Positions 48,964 through 51,149 of a stretch of DNA of 51,149 nt are shown here, in pieces (position 1 is the first letter of the stretch; the number at the start of each line of letters is the position of its first letter). Under the pieces are notes generated by a model. That model saw nothing but the letters and a program-made list of their open reading frames with translations, had not been told where the DNA came from and made no database searches. The position numbers were made by a program, and so were the translations under genes. The DNA is from an uncultured Flavonifractor sp. (GTDB lineage: Bacteria; Bacillota; Clostridia; Oscillospirales; Oscillospiraceae), in contig CANDFO010000011.1 in assembly GCA_947384055.1 (NCBI GenBank), positions 1 to 51,149 of the forward strand, in the 5' to 3' direction.

Positions 48964-49320
48964 ATGCTGGATGAGGCAAAGAAAAAAATGTGCGCGGAGG
49001 TAGGGCAGCGGGTGTGGCAGTACCGGAAAGAGGCCGGACTGACCAAGGAAGCCCTGGCAGAGCAGATGGACATCACCAGCCAATACCTCAACGACATTGA
49101 GCAGGGTAAAAAATGTATGTCCATGGCCTATTTTATCCGGCTGGGACAGATTTTTCATATCAGTCTGGACACGCTGGCCTGGGGTGAGCTGCCGGAGGAC
49201 CCGGCCGCAGACCAGATGCTCCGGCGCCTGCGGAAGATGAGCCCGGAGGACCGGCAGATGGCGGTTCACATGATCCTCTCCGCCGCCAGAGCGGTAGAGG
49301 CCATGGGTACGGAGAAATGA
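48964..49320 (+). CDS. XRE-family helix-turn-helix regulator
   Basis: A 118-residue protein preceded by GAAAGGAG. The HTH_3 domain spans about 12-66: VGQRVWQYRKEAGLTKEALAEQ, then the recognition helix in MDITSQYLNDIEQGKK, then MAYFIRLGQIFHISLDTL. A short helical C-terminal part follows. Its stop overlaps the start of the response regulator (ATGA), so the two are co-translated. Probably autoregulatory through the AT-rich palindromes upstream. Confidence 0.92.
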   Translation: MLDEAKKKMCAEVGQRVWQYRKEAGLTKEALAEQMDITSQYLNDIEQGKKCMSMAYFIRLGQIFHISLDTLAWGELPEDPAADQMLRRLRKMSPEDRQMAVHMILSAARAVEAMGTEK

Positions 49321-50054
49321 CGGGCAGACCGGTTCGGGTCCTGCTGGTGGAGCATGACCCGGCGGCACGGCTCCTCTGGGAAAATTTTTTTGCCGCCCGG
49401 CGGGAGTTTTCCCTGTGCGGCTGGGCCCGGGACGGCTGGGCGGGCCTGGAGGCCGCCGCCGATGAGGACCCGGACGCCGTCCTGATGGACCTGGTTCTGC
49501 CCGGTATGGACGGCCTGGAATTTCTGCGGACCCTGAAGCGCCGGGAGGGGCGTCCCGCGGTAGTGGTGGCCTCCAGAATCAGCGGCAGCCAGGTGATTCA
49601 GCGGGCGCTGTCCCTGGGGGCCGATTACTACTTTGTCAAGCCGGTCCGCCTCCAGGCGGTGGCGGAGCTTCTCCAGGCCCTGTGCGGCGGGTCGGTGGAG
49701 GGCTATGCCCGGCAGATTCTGCTGGAGATGGGCGGCAGGGGCCTGGGGCTGGAGGCAGCCTGCGCCGCCGCCGCGGAGCTGGCCGGGGACCGGACCATGC
49801 TGCTGAAGGAGGCCTACGCCCCCTTTATCCGGCGGGCGCACACCAGCTACGGCTGTGTGGAGAAAAACATCCGGGAGCTCACGGGAAAGCTTCAGGCGGG
49901 GGCCACCCCTGCCTACCGGCTGCTGATGGGCGGCCTTCCGGCGGCGCGGCCCAGTAACGGAGCGTTTCTCCAGTGCCTGTGCCGGGCGGCCCTGGAGCGT
50001 CAGGCCGCCGGCGCGGAGCGGCCGGAGATCCTCCGTCAGAGGTATTTTCCCTGA
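49317..50054 (+). CDS. Response regulator with divergent Spo0A-like output domain
   Basis: A 245-residue protein. The receiver domain (5-120) has the acidic pair in VEHD, phosphoacceptor Asp58 in LMDLVLPGMDG, and the conserved Lys in YYFVKPV near 105. The C-terminal domain (about 130-235) follows the length and helix pattern of the Spo0A DNA-binding domain. Its LKEAYAPFIRRAHTSYGCVEKNIRELTGKL segment aligns with Spo0A's TKxLYPxIAxxxxTTxSRVERAIRHAI region, but the arginine-rich recognition residues are changed. It is probably a paralogue of Spo0A, not the master regulator itself. It is coupled to the XRE gene. Confidence 0.75.
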   Translation: MTGRPVRVLLVEHDPAARLLWENFFAARREFSLCGWARDGWAGLEAAADEDPDAVLMDLVLPGMDGLEFLRTLKRREGRPAVVVASRISGSQVIQRALSLGADYYFVKPVRLQAVAELLQALCGGSVEGYARQILLEMGGRGLGLEAACAAAAELAGDRTMLLKEAYAPFIRRAHTSYGCVEKNIRELTGKLQAGATPAYRLLMGGLPAARPSNGAFLQCLCRAALERQAAGAERPEILRQRYFP

Positions 50055-50072
50055 CCGGACGCCATAATTCCC

Positions 50073-50101
50073 CTGAAATCGGACAGGCCCTGTGCTATAC
50101 T
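50073..50101 (+). promoter_or_regulatory. Promoter of the cation ATPase gene
   Basis: CTGAAA and TATACT are separated by 17 bases, about 45 bases before the start codon. Confidence 0.5.
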
Positions 50102-50146
50102 GTCCACCAGAACAGGAAAATTCTGGATAACGAGGGGATGCGGAAT

Positions 50147-51149
50147 ATGGGTGATTGGCATGCGAGAAGCGTTCGGGAGACCCTCTCCGCTCTGGAGACC
50201 CGCCGCGACCGGGGGCTGTCCGGGGCGGAGGCGGAGCGGCGGCTGGCCCGGTACGGACCCAACCGGCTGGAGGGGGCCAAACGGCCGGGTCTGCTCCGGC
50301 GGTTCCTGTCCCAGATGCGGGACCCCATGGTGCTGGTGCTGCTGGCGGCGGCGGGGCTCTCCCTGTGGGCCAGCGGCGGAGAGGACTGGCTGGACGCGGT
50401 TATTATCCTGGTCATTGTAGTGGTAAACGCCTGTATCTCCATCTCCCAGGAGGACAGCGCGCAGCGGGCCCTGGACGCCCTGCGGGACATGTCGGCGCCC
50501 CTGGCCAAGGTCCTGCGGGACGGAGAGGTCCAGCGAGTGGAGTCCCACAAGCTGGTGCCCGGGGACATTATCCATCTGGAGGCTGGGGACCTGGTGCCTG
50601 CCGACGCCCGCATTGTGGAGTGCGCCGGGCTTAAAACCGACGAGAGCGCCATGACCGGGGAATCCCTTCCGGTGGAAAAATCCGCCGCCCCCCTTCCGGC
50701 GGAGACTCCCTTGGCGGACCGGCGGAGTATGGTGCTCTCCGCCACGGTCGTCACCAACGGGCGGGCGGTGTGCGCCGTAACCGCCACCGGTATGGACACG
50801 GAGATGGGGCGCATTGCGGGACTGCTGTTGGAGCAGGAGGAGGGAGAGACCCCTCTCCAGAAAAAAATGGCGGAGATCTCCCGGACCCTCTCCTTCGTGT
50901 GCCTGTGTGTATGCGGGGTGATGTTCGGGGTGGGGCTTCTCCAGGGCAAGGAGCTGCTGGAGATGTTCATGACCGCCGTCTCTTTGGCGGTGGCGGCCAT
51001 CCCCGAGGGGCTGCCCGCCATTGTCACCATCGTTCTGGCCCTGGGCGTCCAGCGGATGGTAAAGCGGGGCGCCATTGTCAAGCGCCTGCCCGCGGTGGAG
51101 ACCCTGGGCTGCGCCGGGGTGATCTGCTCCGACAAGACGGGCACCCTCA
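50147..51149 (+). CDS. P-type calcium-transporting ATPase, N-terminal part (3' end outside window)
   Basis: At least 334 residues in an open frame to the window end. ATG 50147 follows GAGGGG. The cation-ATPase N-terminal domain (LSGAEAERRLARYGPNRLEG) comes first, then helices 1-2, the actuator domain with VPGDIIHLEAGDLVPADAR and the TGES loop (MTGESLPVEKS), helices 3-4 with the ion-binding VAAIPEGLPAIVTI, and finally the phosphorylation site CSDKTGTL at the last codons. VAAIPEGLP is characteristic of P2A (SERCA-like) Ca2+ pumps. Located in the membrane. Confidence 0.95.
   Translation, partial: MGDWHARSVRETLSALETRRDRGLSGAEAERRLARYGPNRLEGAKRPGLLRRFLSQMRDPMVLVLLAAAGLSLWASGGEDWLDAVIILVIVVVNACISISQEDSAQRALDALRDMSAPLAKVLRDGEVQRVESHKLVPGDIIHLEAGDLVPADARIVECAGLKTDESAMTGESLPVEKSAAPLPAETPLADRRSMVLSATVVTNGRAVCAVTATGMDTEMGRIAGLLLEQEEGETPLQKKMAEISRTLSFVCLCVCGVMFGVGLLQGKELLEMFMTAVSLAVAAIPEGLPAIVTIVLALGVQRMVKRGAIVKRLPAVETLGCAGVICSDKTGTL

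Overview
The window comes from a GC-rich, endospore-forming Firmicute of the Clostridia, most likely an Oscillospiraceae gut commensal of the Flavonifractor/Lawsonibacter/Pseudoflavonifractor type. This is inferred from the high GC content, strong AGGAGG ribosome binding sites with many GTG/TTG starts, the spore protease GPR, a Spo0A-like regulator, HemZ, and the Firmicute order glmU-prs-pth-mfd. No species call can be made from sequence reading alone.

Layout. (1) 1-4.75 kb is a lower-GC accessory island: the C-terminus of a tyrosine recombinase, a decayed gene, small secreted and membrane proteins, a lipoprotein, and a duplicated gene block whose second copy is cut off beside mfd. (2) 4.76-11.4 kb, minus strand: mfd, pth, prs and a GlmU homologue whose uridyltransferase half looks degenerate. 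(3) 11.6-13.4 kb: a tandem hairpin-rich repeat, a Vat/CatB-type xenobiotic acetyltransferase and an HD hydrolase. (4) 13.4-16.8 kb: a GntR(YtrA)-ABC ATPase-permease operon. (5) 17-21.1 kb, minus strand: gpr, an FAD protein, a YihY protein and rpsT. (6) 21.3-22.2 kb: tRNA-Arg(ACG) followed by gene-free repeat DNA. (7) 22.3-25.8 kb: a DUF3048 lipoprotein, a coiled-coil protein, a signal-peptidase-like protein lacking both catalytic residues, and an LPGTG SpaA-type pilin-like protein. (8) 25.9-39.8 kb: a GH13 glycosidase, then a divergent sialic-acid/amino-sugar cluster (GDSL esterase, ROK-like kinase | AGE epimerase, RpiR regulator, ABC importer, NanA, NagB, NagA, importer ATPase). (9) 39.9-48.6 kb, minus strand: MATE pump, 8-oxoguanine-deaminase-like hydrolase, Mrp ATPase, uridine-kinase-like protein, HemZ, metallo-hydrolase, Dtd and an alanine-racemase-like protein without the PLP lysine. 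(10) 49-51.1 kb: XRE regulator, Spo0A-like response regulator and the start of a P-type calcium ATPase.

How it works together. The nan/nag cluster encodes a route from imported N-acetylneuraminate through ManNAc, GlcNAc and GlcNAc-6-P to fructose-6-P. Two nearly identical AT-rich sites upstream of the epimerase and of the binding-protein gene suggest control by the RpiR regulator. Three proteins (GlmU N-terminal half, signal-peptidase homologue, alanine-racemase homologue) have lost catalytic signatures while the reading frames stay intact.

Repeats. Two unrelated families of short interspersed elements are present. One, about 155 bp with terminal inverted repeats, has three copies. The other, about 205 bp and hairpin-rich, has four copies; three of these sit between exact or near-exact direct copies of a short palindrome that differs from locus to locus. 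These two families, plus a pair of covarying hairpins downstream of the tRNA, are the most unusual non-coding structure here.
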